Shown here in pieces: positions 11,523 to 22,300 of a stretch of DNA of 64,000 nt. The first letter of the stretch is position 1; each line of letters opens with the position of its first letter. The position numbers and the translations under genes are program-made. The notes under the pieces were generated by a model, which did not search any database, was not told where the DNA came from, and saw only the letters and a program-made list of their open reading frames with translations. Where the stretch lies: contig CP085829.1 of the NCBI GenBank assembly GCA_020809705.1, positions 4,278,001-4,342,000 on the forward strand. Direction: 5' to 3'. The stretch comes from Calonectria ilicicola (Eukaryota > Ascomycota > Sordariomycetes > Hypocreales > Nectriaceae).

Positions 11523-14500
11523 TTAAAGGAACTTGTTCTTGATGAGCCACTGCTCAACATCCTGCTTGTCTCTTGCCAACCAGTTTTGCTTGGCCTTGAT
11601 GCTGTCAAGGCTCTGGGCCAGCTCTAGGTCGAAGCCCTTGGTACCCTTCTCCTCAAAGAAGCGCTTCACGTCTGCGGTTTGGTCGGCCTGAGTGAATGAG
11701 CTGGTGGACATGGCAACGACGTCACCAATCAGGGACATGCCAGGAGGGAGCCTCTTGGTGAGGTTGTCCCAGTTTTCTTTGACCCAGGTCCAGAGAGCTA
11801 CAATACCCTCCTTGTGGGATCGAAGCCCACTGAGGGGTTGGTACAGATCCTGCGTCTTGACCTCCTTGCTGAGGGTGTAGTCTAGAGTTCGCTGGATAAG
11901 CTTAGGATCCTGAGCAAAGCCGAGAGATCGAAGAGCAGTGTTTCGCTCGCTGCTCTGCTTAGCCGTCTCATATTCCTTAAGGATGGCGTTGTACTCGGCC
12001 TCGCCACCGTATGTCAATACCACAGCGAAAACGCTGGCTCGCAGGTTGGGCTCGAGTGCGTCTCTCTCGCCCTTGATGAACTTCTCAAACATCTCAAAGG
12101 AAGCGGCCTTAGCCTTTTCGTCGCCGGCCATAGCTGCCTTACCAAACATGAGGGCCTTGAATCGCTGTGTCATGTGGTCGTCCTTGCCTGTGAGATCCCA
12201 GCCCAGCTCGTTTGCCTTCTTGCTAACCAGCTCTCGCTGGAAAGACTTGAGGGCCTCCGTCGTCTTGTCGTCCTCAAAGATCCATGCCTCTCGGAGGGTG
12301 CCAACACGAAGGCTCAACTCGTCCCAGACGATGTACTCATTTTCAGAGTCAAAGCTCTGAAGAAGGGTCAGTAGACCAGAGGTCTTCTGATAACCAGCAG
12401 CAGCAAGGGCACCGGCATCGGCAATCATGCCTGCGCGGTCCTCGACGGCCAAAAGACCAGCCTTTGCATTCTGACCAAGCTTCTGGAGTCGCTCCGTAGT
12501 GTATGAAGTGCGGTAAATGCCGGATTGGCCTGAGTTGATCTTGAAGAAGTCAAAATCGGGTACCTTATAAGTGGCCTCGCGCGAACTGAGAGTAATGTCG
12601 TTCTGAACGCCGTTCTTGGTTTGAAGATTAACAAAGACGGGGAACAGAACCTCATCTTCCTCAGGCTTGACGTCACCGGTCCTCAAGAAGCGGTTCTGCT
12701 TGACGTGAATGGTACCTTCGGCCTCGTTTTCAGTGACGGTGACAACTGGGAAGCCGACCTTTTTGGTCCAGATATCGGCTACGCTCTCAACATCCTTACC
12801 ACTGGCCTCGCTGAGAGCAGCCCAGAGGTCGGTAGTTTGAGTGTTGCTGTATGCGTGCTTGTCTAGGTATCGTCGAATACCCTCAAGGAATACTTCCTCC
12901 CCAAGGTACTTGGAAATCATGCGCAGGACGCAAGAGCCCTTCTCGTACGAGATGGCATCAAAGATTTGGTTAATCTCGTCGGCACGCTTGACGGGTACTT
13001 CGATGGGGTGAGAGCTACGCAAAGAGTCAAGGCTGAGGGCGGAGCGAAGGTCATCTATGACATATCCATCCCAAATTCTCCATTCAGGGTAAAATTCGTT
13101 GGAGGAGTACCACGACATCCAAGTAGCGAAACCTTCCTTGAGCCAGAGACCATCCCAAAAGTCCATTGTAACCAAGTTACCAAACCATTGGTGTGCCAAC
13201 TCGTGCTGCACGACCTCGGCCACACGCTTCTTTGTAGTTGCGCTGCTGGTCTTTTCGTCCAGAAGCAGATCGACGACTCGGTAGGTGATGAGACCCCAGT
13301 TCTCCATGGCACCAGCGGCGAAATCGGGCACGGCGACCATGTCCATCTTGGGCAGGGGGTATTTGCTGCCGAACTGCTTCTCGTAAAACTCGAGGGTTCG
13401 TGCTCCAAGTTCAGCCGAGAAGGTCGCATGCTTAATGTCCTGGTCGGGGGTGCAGTAAACTCTGACAGGGATACGGAAGTTGTTGGTCTCGTAAACTTGG
13501 AGATCGCCGATGACAAAGGCAACGAGATACGTTGACATGATGGGAGTCTTGTTGTAGGTCACCGCCTTTCTCTTCTTGCCAGTGACCTTGGAGTCGACAT
13601 CCTTTTGGGAAGCGACATCCATGTTGCTCAGGCAGACAAGATCGTGGTCCGCAATCAAGGTGGTGGTAAAAGTAGCCTTGAGGGCGGGCTCATCGAAGCA
13701 GGGGAATGCACGGCGGGCATCAGTGGCCTCCATCTGGGTGGTAGCAATGTATTTGTCGTTGCCATTCTCGTCCTTGTAAGAGGAGCGGTAGAAGCCAGCC
13801 ATGTCATCGTTGAGGGTACCCGTGAAGCGTTGGGTCAGCTTCGCCTTTTGTCCTGCCGCTATCTGCTTGTCAAAAGCAATAGTGGTGGTCTGGGTGTCTT
13901 TGTTGTAGGAGATGGCGGGGGAGGAGCTGATGGTGACGCCGGTAGACTCAATGATGGTCTCGTGGATGGTTAGATCGACCGTGTTGAGGGAGATGGCGCT
14001 CGAGTCCTCGAGCACGTCGAGGTCGATGACCACAGTGCCTTCATACTTGAACGTCTCAAAGTTGGGCTCGAGAGTTAGATCATAGTGTAGTGGCTTGACA
14101 TTCTTGGGCAAGACCTGGCGGCCCTTGCTGATGTCGTGGGTGGAACTGGCGGCGTCGGCCCCGTTGCGATACATGGCTCTCCTGTAGGAGCAGTGACGCT
14201 GCTGCTGAAGCGAGGCCAAGCTGCGGAACCGAGGGAGGGGACGAGGGGCAGCAGAGCTGGAGACGGTGGCGTAGCGGGATCGAAAATAGAGCGGTGACGG
14301 GAGGGCTTGTCGTGGTTGAAGCGACGGTGACGGGGATGTGGTTGGAGCTATGCGGGGGAGGGGTAGCGAGGGTGATCTGGAATGCAAGGCACGGATTATT
14401 GGCGGCGCGGCTCCGAGACCACCGGCACTCGGCGACGTGATGGCGCCACGAAAGACACTGCTGCTACGGGAGGAAACGCTGCAGGAGACACTGGAAACAG

Positions 14501-14636
14501 AGCTGTCACAGCTGCTGTGGAAGGATGGCCTCATGAAAGCTGCGACAAGGGCCCGCAACGGCGTTGGCCGAATGGGGCCCATGGAGAAAAGACGCAGCGG
14601 CTGCCAGAGGCCGCTTGCGAACGAGGGGGATGCCAT
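11523..14636 (-). CDS. M1-family zinc aminopeptidase (Ape2/Aap1-like), 1037 aa
   Basis: This is a metallo-aminopeptidase that removes N-terminal residues from peptides. It is a single exon. The catalytic core is intact: substrate motif GAMEN at residues 442-446, zinc site HELAH at 478-482, and the third zinc ligand Glu501 in LKEGFATW. The conserved start of the M1 fold (LPKNVKPLHYDLTL) begins at about residue 175, and the C-terminal ERAP1-like helical domain runs to the end. Before the fold there are about 170 extra residues rich in Ser, Pro and Arg with almost no acidic residue, resembling a mitochondrial targeting region. Met155 (base 14174) would give a protein starting MYRNGADAAS, close to the usual cytosolic length. 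Two isoforms from one gene are therefore plausible. Family confidence is high; the start is uncertain. Confidence 0.95.
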   Translation of the reverse strand: MASPSFASGLWQPLRLFSMGPIRPTPLRALVAAFMRPSFHSSCDSSVSSVSCSVSSRSSSVFRGAITSPSAGGLGAAPPIIRALHSRSPSLPLPRIAPTTSPSPSLQPRQALPSPLYFRSRYATVSSSAAPRPLPRFRSLASLQQQRHCSYRRAMYRNGADAASSTHDISKGRQVLPKNVKPLHYDLTLEPNFETFKYEGTVVIDLDVLEDSSAISLNTVDLTIHETIIESTGVTISSSPAISYNKDTQTTTIAFDKQIAAGQKAKLTQRFTGTLNDDMAGFYRSSYKDENGNDKYIATTQMEATDARRAFPCFDEPALKATFTTTLIADHDLVCLSNMDVASQKDVDSKVTGKKRKAVTYNKTPIMSTYLVAFVIGDLQVYETNNFRIPVRVYCTPDQDIKHATFSAELGARTLEFYEKQFGSKYPLPKMDMVAVPDFAAGAMENWGLITYRVVDLLLDEKTSSATTKKRVAEVVQHELAHQWFGNLVTMDFWDGLWLKEGFATWMSWYSSNEFYPEWRIWDGYVIDDLRSALSLDSLRSSHPIEVPVKRADEINQIFDAISYEKGSCVLRMISKYLGEEVFLEGIRRYLDKHAYSNTQTTDLWAALSEASGKDVESVADIWTKKVGFPVVTVTENEAEGTIHVKQNRFLRTGDVKPEEDEVLFPVFVNLQTKNGVQNDITLSSREATYKVPDFDFFKINSGQSGIYRTSYTTERLQKLGQNAKAGLLAVEDRAGMIADAGALAAAGYQKTSGLLTLLQSFDSENEYIVWDELSLRVGTLREAWIFEDDKTTEALKSFQRELVSKKANELGWDLTGKDDHMTQRFKALMFGKAAMAGDEKAKAASFEMFEKFIKGERDALEPNLRASVFAVVLTYGGEAEYNAILKEYETAKQSSERNTALRSLGFAQDPKLIQRTLDYTLSKEVKTQDLYQPLSGLRSHKEGIVALWTWVKENWDNLTKRLPPGMSLIGDVVAMSTSSFTQADQTADVKRFFEEKGTKGFDLELAQSLDSIKAKQNWLARDKQDVEQWLIKNKFL

Positions 14637-15870
14637 GTTCCTCCTCTAGCGACTCGAGCCCATTGTCTCTGCAATTGGGGATTGTGGTGCTGGTTGCAGC
14701 TTGCAGTGCCGTGCAGGACAATGCCGAGGCGAGCAGTGCAGGACAATGCCAAGGCGAGCAGTGCAGTAGAGAGAGCCTGGCCTGGCGTTATGGCGTCCGA
14801 CATGGTGTGCGACATGGTGCACCCGATAGCTCTAGGACGTTTCTGGCCCTGCCCGTCCTGAGTTTTCCCGCACCGGGCTTAGGGACAGAAATAGATCAGG
14901 AGCTTGGGCCGCCGCCGTAGCCTGATGCATACAGAAACACCGTCCACCACCACACCACCAGCAATCTCTCTTTGCCTTAATTCGTCCATGGCTGCTGGCC
15001 GCTCAACTCTGTTAGCCCATGCCGAAATTTCTGACTCGAGACGCGCGCGCAATCATTCACAGATGGTTCGTCGTCTGCTCGTCCGCGCTGCCTTTTGCAT
15101 CTCCACCAACACCCGGGTCGCCTAGCACGAATCTGGCAACTCCAGCGAAGCCCGACACCATGTGCGTTCCGAAGGATTGGAACCTCTAATCGTCCCTGGG
15201 TCGTAACGTAAACCACGTTTCCTTGCCCATTAAAGGTACGCAGGTGGAACTTGAGGAAAATTTACCCAGTAGTCGGGTTGCTGGTTTGAAGTTGGGCGGG
15301 GAACCCTAGACTTGCGGGACCTTGTACGGTGTGTTACAGTCCAGTGGCCCGACCTGGATACTACCTCGGCCCTTGTGCCTCTGCGCATCGTCTGTTTATA
15401 CCTACCCTGAGGCATGTGCCTTGCCAGAGCATGGCTCTGAACCTAGGTTACACCTTGGTGTTGTGGTGCATGAACGGGTTCAACAAGATATCATACGCGA
15501 TGTTTCAACTTCATTTTCGCCTACAGATTCTACGATTTGAGTTCAATACCATTATATGCCCCGCGTCATTAACGCGCGGTTCGGTATTTCGCGGATTGCG
15601 GAATGTTCCTGTATATTGTCCGCACCTGTCTTACCCAGCACGCCATGACAATTAACATGGCTTGGACCAAGTGGACTAACCCATCAGTATTGCAACTAAC
15701 ACATCACCAGTACAGCATGCGGAAGCGATCGTATATCATGATCATCTGAAATATAAATAAAATAAGTTAAAAAGTGCTAATGTGTACAAAGGCAAATGTT
15801 TCATGACCGTAACCAAACATCGTATACCTAAATAGGAAAACACAAATGTACGCCGCTTTCCAGTGCAACC
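14637..15870. other. Aminopeptidase upstream region and 3' flank of the hydrolase gene
   Basis: About 1.2 kb upstream of the aminopeptidase (which reads away from it) and downstream of the alpha/beta hydrolase. It contains a short tandem duplication (listed separately) and, near 14790-14822, a repeated GCGACATGGTG-like word. The 15700-15860 part is A/T-rich 3' flank. No gene is seen. Confidence 0.5.
14711..14760. repeat. 25-bp tandem duplication
   Basis: Two adjacent 25-base copies beginning GTGCAGGACAATGCC and ending GGCGAGCA differ at a single base (G/A). The repeat then starts a third time for six bases. It lies 75-124 bases upstream of the aminopeptidase ATG, in its leader or promoter. 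Confidence 0.9.
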
Positions 15871-16834
15871 TTATGGCATCTTCTTGTTCAAATGCTGCTT
15901 TAAGAATTTAATTTGCGCCTCCATAATATATGGAAACTCCTCTCCTGTCAAAAAATCCATGTGTCCCTTGTTTGGCACCGAGTAAAACGATTTGGGTTCG
16001 TTGAAAGTTTCAAAGAGCTTCTTTGCCTCGTCAAATGGGCACATGCCATCCTTTTCGGCAACGCACATCATGACTGGGGTTGGGCTGACGAGGCGCATGA
16101 GATTAGAGGGGTCCCACATGGCAATGTGGTAGTACGATTGCATAGATGTTGTAATGTTGACCGTTGGGCCATATGCTTGTGCCTGGCGGATGAGATCGTG
16201 ATCTCCAGCTGAAATAGGCATGGCAAGCTTGAACAAGGTGTTTCCCCTTTTGTCAAATAGAGGTACTTGGCAAGGTGGGTTTCCAGCGACTATTGATTCG
16301 CGATCTTTCTGTACACGAGCAAGAATCTTTGGCAGCTTCTCAGGAGGAAATCCCACGTCTGTTGGGGGAGCGCAGGCAACAACAGCTGACACCCTCTTGT
16401 CAAGTGCGGCGGCGGAGAGAGCCACCATACCTGAAAGCGAATAGCCCCAGATTGCGATCTGGGCGGGATCAACCAGAGCATGACCACGCAGGTAGGTCAC
16501 GGCATCATGGTAATCACTGACCTGCTTTTGGGGGTTGATGTCGTTGCGTGGGATGCCATCACTGGCACCAATGGATCTCGTGTCATACACCAACGCAGTG
16601 ATGCCAGCAGCCTGAAAAGCGGATGCCACCTCAGGGAGGAGCATCTCCTTCACGCAGTTGAACTACGCCATAATGTTAGTTCTTGGTAAAGATCTATGGG
16701 CACACCGAATGACAACTTACCCCGGGGCTCATGATGACGGCGGGGCCCCGTTCAGGGGCAGGAAATAGCCACCCTCGAAGAACAACGCCATCGAGAGTTT
16801 TGAACTCTACGTCTTCCCGATGTCGGATAATCAT
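15871..16834 (-). CDS. Alpha/beta hydrolase of the af380-type polyketide transferase/thiohydrolase family, 301 aa
   Basis: The model is complement(15871..16662, 16721..16834) with donor GTAAGT, acceptor GCGTAG and phase 0. Exon 1 supplies the N-terminal beta-sheet ([17 protein letters not shown]) up to IMSPG, and exon 2 continues with FNCVKEM, a junction I recognise from hydrolases encoded beside fungal reducing PKS genes (fumagillin af380 type). The catalytic triad is visible: Ser113 in WGYSLSG, Asp243 in [10 protein letters not shown] and His272 in NKGHMDF. Members either transfer a polyketide chain from the PKS carrier protein to an acceptor or hydrolyse the thioester. The neighbouring PKS has no thioesterase, so this enzyme is its likely release partner. 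The two genes are divergent. A dienelactone-hydrolase or S9/S15-type role in other metabolism is the alternative. There is no signal peptide. Confidence 0.88.
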
Positions 16835-19313
16835 AATGAGGTAATGGAATACAGTAACAGATGGGTAACAAGGAGACTAGGTAGGAGGGAGGAGAAGAAG
16901 GGACGAAGCAGGAAAGGAGATTGGAATGTCGAATATGTGCCGTGGTATTGCGTCTGCACCAGGAGAACTTTGACCTTGGGAATTTCGCCACAGAAGCTTG
17001 GATGACAACGGAATTTGCTTCGGGCGAGATGTGTATCAGTGCCCCGTAATGGAGAGCACAAGTTCTCTCGCAAACAGCGGGGGATTTCGCAATCAAGAAG
17101 TCGGTAAGTCGTTTACGGAAGGCGGCTGCTGTCGCTTGTAACGTTGTTGGTTATGATCTCGAGTGCCACGGAGCAGCGGAAATGGGAACCACTGGGACCT
17201 AAGAATGGCAATCACCACCAGAAGAGCCGAACGCACCCTGCATTTCCCAGGAACCCCAACGGCAGGTATAATTAGGACCGCTGCTCTGGGATTCCTCCAG
17301 GTTGAATATTTCCTCATGGCGTCCTACCCATGACCTGACAAGTGCATATCTGTGTGGACACTAGGTGGGACTAGCGGACCCTGGACCCCCAGCAGCGTAA
17401 CGTTGAAAACAGAACCCATGGGCATGCCCCTGAAGTGAGACAGCCAGCTAAACCAACGGTGTCTATAGTTCAAGTGTGGCCGGAGAAAAACTCACTGACA
17501 CTCAGGGGGGCCCAGCGGGCCCGCGGCCACGAGGATGATTTCCTTGGTGAGAAGAAGAGAAACGGCGACTCAGTGTGGGTTTTCTTTCCATGTTCCCACC
17601 GACATGTTCCATATGTTGGCCGCAGCCATGCGGCCACTGGGTCGTTGTTGGACCAATGGGCCTGAAATGGCTCTCCGCAACCCGTGACGGTCAGAGGTCG
17701 TGTATCCGCGCTGTCCGGCTCCATCGACGGCCGACTCCATTGTTGCCGACCGGCCGTCTCATCCTCCCGAAGAGCTAAAAGGTGTCGCTGATACACATCG
17801 CGCGAGCTTCGTGCTGACCAGGGAGAGCGAGCCCCGGACATTCCTAACCCTCCTCGTAGGTTATGCTATGGCCATGGTCAAACGTTCGTCAATCAATCAA
17901 ACAAGCTCCATTCCCAAGCGAACGCGCTACATGAACCATGGCCGAGCGGGTGTCCGTGGTTGACGGGCCGGCCCCGTACATCTGCGTCACTCTTTTGAGC
18001 CAAACCCACGCCGTTCAAACCAGGCTTGATCCTCGCGGCAAGCCCCAACCGAGCAGCGTGTGTGTGTCTGTGTGTGTGTGGTGCGCACAACGCTGGCAGT
18101 TGTCTCTCTTCCAGCAGTCCCGCCGTCCCACCGTCCCAATGGGAGAACAACCGGGGCTTGGGACGAGTGCCGGGGGTGGCTTGCCGGGCCAGGCCGGGGG
18201 AATACCGGGGTCATGGTAGTTGAATGGTCCGCTACTCTAGCGCCAGAGAGCCTTTCCTTGAACTGCAACCCCATCCACACACGCAATTTGCCCACACTCC
18301 ATCCCGATGGTTAGCTGCGAGGCTATTGGGCAGGCTGACTTGACAGCGCAGGCTCGAGTTGGGGGCCGCTCCACCGCCTGTCCCTCTGTCGTGCAGCATC
18401 GCAACGGCCACCGCCAAGGTCCACACGCGCCGTACAGGGACGTGGCAGCAGCACGCCGACTATCAACGTGGGACATGATGGAGTCGAACAATTAGCCTGT
18501 GGACCCAGCGGACGGGTGTCGCCCTGAGTTGCGCATCCAGACCCGGTTATGTTTTTCTTGGATCGTCGCCATCCATATGCCAGATAGGAATTCAACAGAA
18601 CCAACACTTTGTTGCAACGAGCAAGCCGTCGGTCCACATACAACAGCCATGCCCGTTCCGTGCTGTCCACGAAAGCCCGAATTGGCTCCGCCTCGCATGC
18701 GGCAATCATCTCCGGCAACCTGTTCCACGCCTTACCGCTCCGCTAAGCTTCTACTTTACCCAACCCATGTTCCAAGACCAGGTTTCCTCGTCGCCCACGT
18801 TGTCTCGGGCGTGTGCTAATGCCGTTTTAGTTGGGGCTCTGTCTGTCAGGATCCGCTCTATCGAAGCATTCTGTGGAGCAAGCCACGCTTTGGTCGAAAG
18901 CCGTTCCTTGCTTGGCGTTGATATGGGAGGCGTACCGTAGGATCGAGGGACCTGAGGCAGCAGAATTGGTACCTGTCAACCACCGCTGCTGCCGATCAGA
19001 GGAACCAGTCCTGCTGCCAGTCCTGCCATTCGTGGTCGCGTCCTGCTCCATTTTGCACCTAGCCTGTCACTTTGACCTTTGTACACCAGGCCCTGTTCGG
19101 AGAAGAATAGCATGGGCGTTTTACACCCCTGATGAACCATCCCTTTGACCCTCTCACTAATGGACCGGCCCGTTCTGCCATATCTCGTCCTCTATCAGAC
19201 CATTGATTCCCCACGATCTGCTCTTGAATTCATTGAAAACGGCCACACCCACCGTTGTTCAACTCTATTCTTCCTCTCGAGTCACTCCCTACCCATAATT
19301 CTGAGACAGAATC
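16835..19313. other. 2.5-kb divergent region between hydrolase and PKS genes
   Basis: The two start codons point away from each other, so this can carry both promoters. The open frames inside (for example minus-strand 17470-17841 and 18323-18718) show no domain, splice logic or start context I trust. Many CGG/CCG words occur, which is what a Zn2Cys6 cluster regulator would need, but they are also expected from the GC content. A palindrome is listed separately. Confidence 0.5.
17965..17974. promoter_or_regulatory. 10-bp GC palindrome in the PKS/hydrolase divergent region
   Basis: GGGCCGGCCC is a perfect palindrome, and its flanks (AC on the left, CGT on the right) nearly extend it. It contains the CGG/CCG half-sites that Zn2Cys6 regulators bind, without spacing. 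Function is only a guess; in GC-rich DNA such a word can arise by chance. Confidence 0.25.
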
Positions 19314-22300
19314 ATGGACTCTACCCACAACACGGCTGCTGGTGCGCCGACTCTGCCGTCGACGCAGAATGGAATCAGCACACACACAGAGCCCATTGCC
19401 ATTGTGTCTGTGGCATGTCGACTTCCGGGCCACTGTATGAATCCACAGCAGTTATGGGAATTTCTCCTCAACGGAGGTGTGGCGACCTCAAATGCACCTC
19501 CCGAGTCAAGGTTCAACATCAAGGGCCATTTTGATGGTTCTCGCAAGACTCACACTATGATCTCTCCCGGAGGCATGTTTATTGAAGACATTGACCTCCA
19601 GGCATTTGATGCCCAATTTTTCAACGTCAACAGAGCAGACACAGTGGCCATGGAGCCCCAGCAGCGCCAGATTCTCGAAGTAGTCTATGAGTGTCTGGAG
19701 AATGGCGGCATCACACTCGAGAGCCTGACGGGCAAGGAGGTTGGCTGCTTTGCCGCCAGCTATGCAGTCGGTAAGTGGATGGATGACCTGCAGATTCTCA
19801 TCTCGGAAAAAAGCAAATCTAACGTACCCTTGCTGCGACGCAGATTTTGGCGACATTCAGGCCCGGGATCCAGAGGACAGAGCGGGGGGCATCTCAATGG
19901 GTATCGGCCGTTCCATTTTGAGTAACCGAATCAGTCATTTCTTGAACATCAAGGGCCCTAGGTGAGAATTGGTCGGCGAACACAACCCGTTTCAGTCTTG
20001 GCGCTGACCCAAAATATTACAGTATGACTATTGACACAGCATGCTCCGGCGGCCTGGTCTCGCTAGATGTTGCTTGCAGATATTTGCAGGCGGGAATGAT
20101 GGATGGTGCTATTGTTTGTAGCGCCAACATCAACATGGACCCTGAACACACCATCGAGTCCGGTTCCTTGCGAGGAACCATTTCTGAGTCTGGAAGATGT
20201 CACACATTTGACAACAAGGCAGATGGTTATGTCAAGTCTGAGGCTGTAAATTGTGTCTTTGTCAAACGGTTGAAAGACGCAATACGTGATGGAGACCCCA
20301 TCAGAGCGGTGATTCGTGGAACATCGTCCAACAGCGACGGCCGCACCCCCGGTATTGCGAGCCCAAGCTCTGAGGCTCAAGCGGCCGCTGCGCTGGCCGC
20401 ATATAAGCAAGCTGGAATTACAGACCTTCACAGGACAGGATATCTTGAGTGCCACGGTACTGGTACCCCTGCTGGTGACCCCATTGAGACCAAGGGCGCC
20501 AGCATGGTCTTCAAAGAGTCTCACCCAGCCGATGATCCACTAATAATCGGATCAATTAAGAGTAATATCGGCCATTCAGAAAACGCGGCTGGAATTTCAT
20601 CCCTTTTGAAAGCCACTCTGGCTGTAGAGAGCGGCATAATTCCCGGAAACCCTACCTTTATCACCCCTAATCCTAATATTGATTTTGCAAAGCTACACCT
20701 GCGTCCATCAAGGGTTGCCACGAACTGGCCCAAGAGTAAGAACGAGTACCGTCGGGCAAGTGTCAACTCATTTGGTTTTGGTGGTACCAACGCCCACGCA
20801 ATTGTCGAGGCTTCTGAGCACTTCCTCCGAGAACACAACATTCAGCCCCACGTTAAATACCTTAGCTCATATTCTGAAGAAAGTGATGACTTCTTTAGCG
20901 ATGATGAAGATGATAAGGTTGACGAGTCAGCCAGTGGTGAAGTTAGACCACAGGTTGTGGTTTTCTCTGCGAACAACCTAGATTCGCTCAAGGCTTACCT
21001 CAAGAAGCTTCGTGCTCACTTTCTTAACCCCAGAGTAAGCATTAAGCTCTCAGATTTAACCTACACACTCTCCGAGAGAAGGACACGTCTATACCACCGT
21101 GGATTTGCTGTCATCACCAAGGGCTCCGAGGCTAAGATTGATGATATTCCCACTGACGCCGTCATCTTCGGCAAGCAAGCCGCGGACCCACCCAATATCG
21201 CTTTTGTTTTCACAGGCCAGGGAGCACAATGGCCAGAGATGGGACGCGATCTTCTCAAGGCTTTCCCTAAAACTGCCGGCTCAATTATCAAACGACTTGA
21301 CCAAGCCCTTCAGGACCTGGCGCCTGATGTGAGGCCGACTTGGTCTATTTACTCTGAGCTTACTGAGTCTCGTACCGCGGAGCACATGCGTCTCCCTGAA
21401 TTCTCTCAGCCTCTTGTCACAGCCCTTCAACTTGCTCTCTTTGAAGTTTTGAAGCTGTGGGGTGTCACTCCTCGGGCAGTTGTGGGACACTCTTCAGGCG
21501 AAATTGCAGCTGCCTGCACGGCTGGCCTGCTCACACCCGAGCAAGCCATCAAGATTGCCTACCTGCGTGGCTTTGCTGGAAAGGAAGCCACGGGCACTTC
21601 TGAATCTCTCAGTATGATGGCTGTGGGTATGGGAGCTGATAAGGTCCAACCTTACCTTGATGCTGTGAACGTGAGCGGGGAGAAGCCCGCAGTTGAAATT
21701 GCCTGCTACAACAGCCCTTCAAGCCTTACTTTGGCTGGTACTGTTGATGCACTCAACACTGTTGGCGAGGCTATTAAGGCTGATGGCCACTTTGCTCGAT
21801 TGTTGCAAGTGAACTTGGCCTACCACTCGAGGTACATGGGAACCATCAGCGAGGCATACGAGAGGCTGTTGGTGGACAACAAGTGTCTTGGAGGGTCCCC
21901 CAAGTCTGATGGATCCGTCAAGATGTTCTCGTCTGTCCTCCGAGAGAAGATTTCTCCCGATGCCGAGACTGATGTGGGCTACTGGAAGGCCAACATGGTT
22001 TCTCCTGTCCGCTTTGCCGACGCTTGCTTGGAGTTGATGAAGGACCAAGAAGACGGAGCCGACTTCTTGATCGAGCTTGGACCTAGTAATGCTCTTGCTG
22101 GTCCTGTTGGACAGATTAAGAAGACTCTGCCCAACGAGGGTGCTAACATTACATACATCGCTGCTGCCAAGCGTGGAGCTGAGACGCTCCAAGCTCTTTA
22201 CTCAGTTGCTGGACAATTGTTCATTGCTGGCGCAGACATCTCCCTCGCCAAGGTCAACAGTGGCGGAGGTCTTGCCCCAACTAAGCCATCTATTCTGATT

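Noticed and set aside
17470..17841. Minus-strand frame in the PKS/hydrolase gap
   Set aside because: No homology or splice support; promoter region more likely.
18323..18718. 131-codon minus-strand frame upstream of the PKS
   Set aside because: No domain and no good start context; considered a chance frame in GC-rich DNA.
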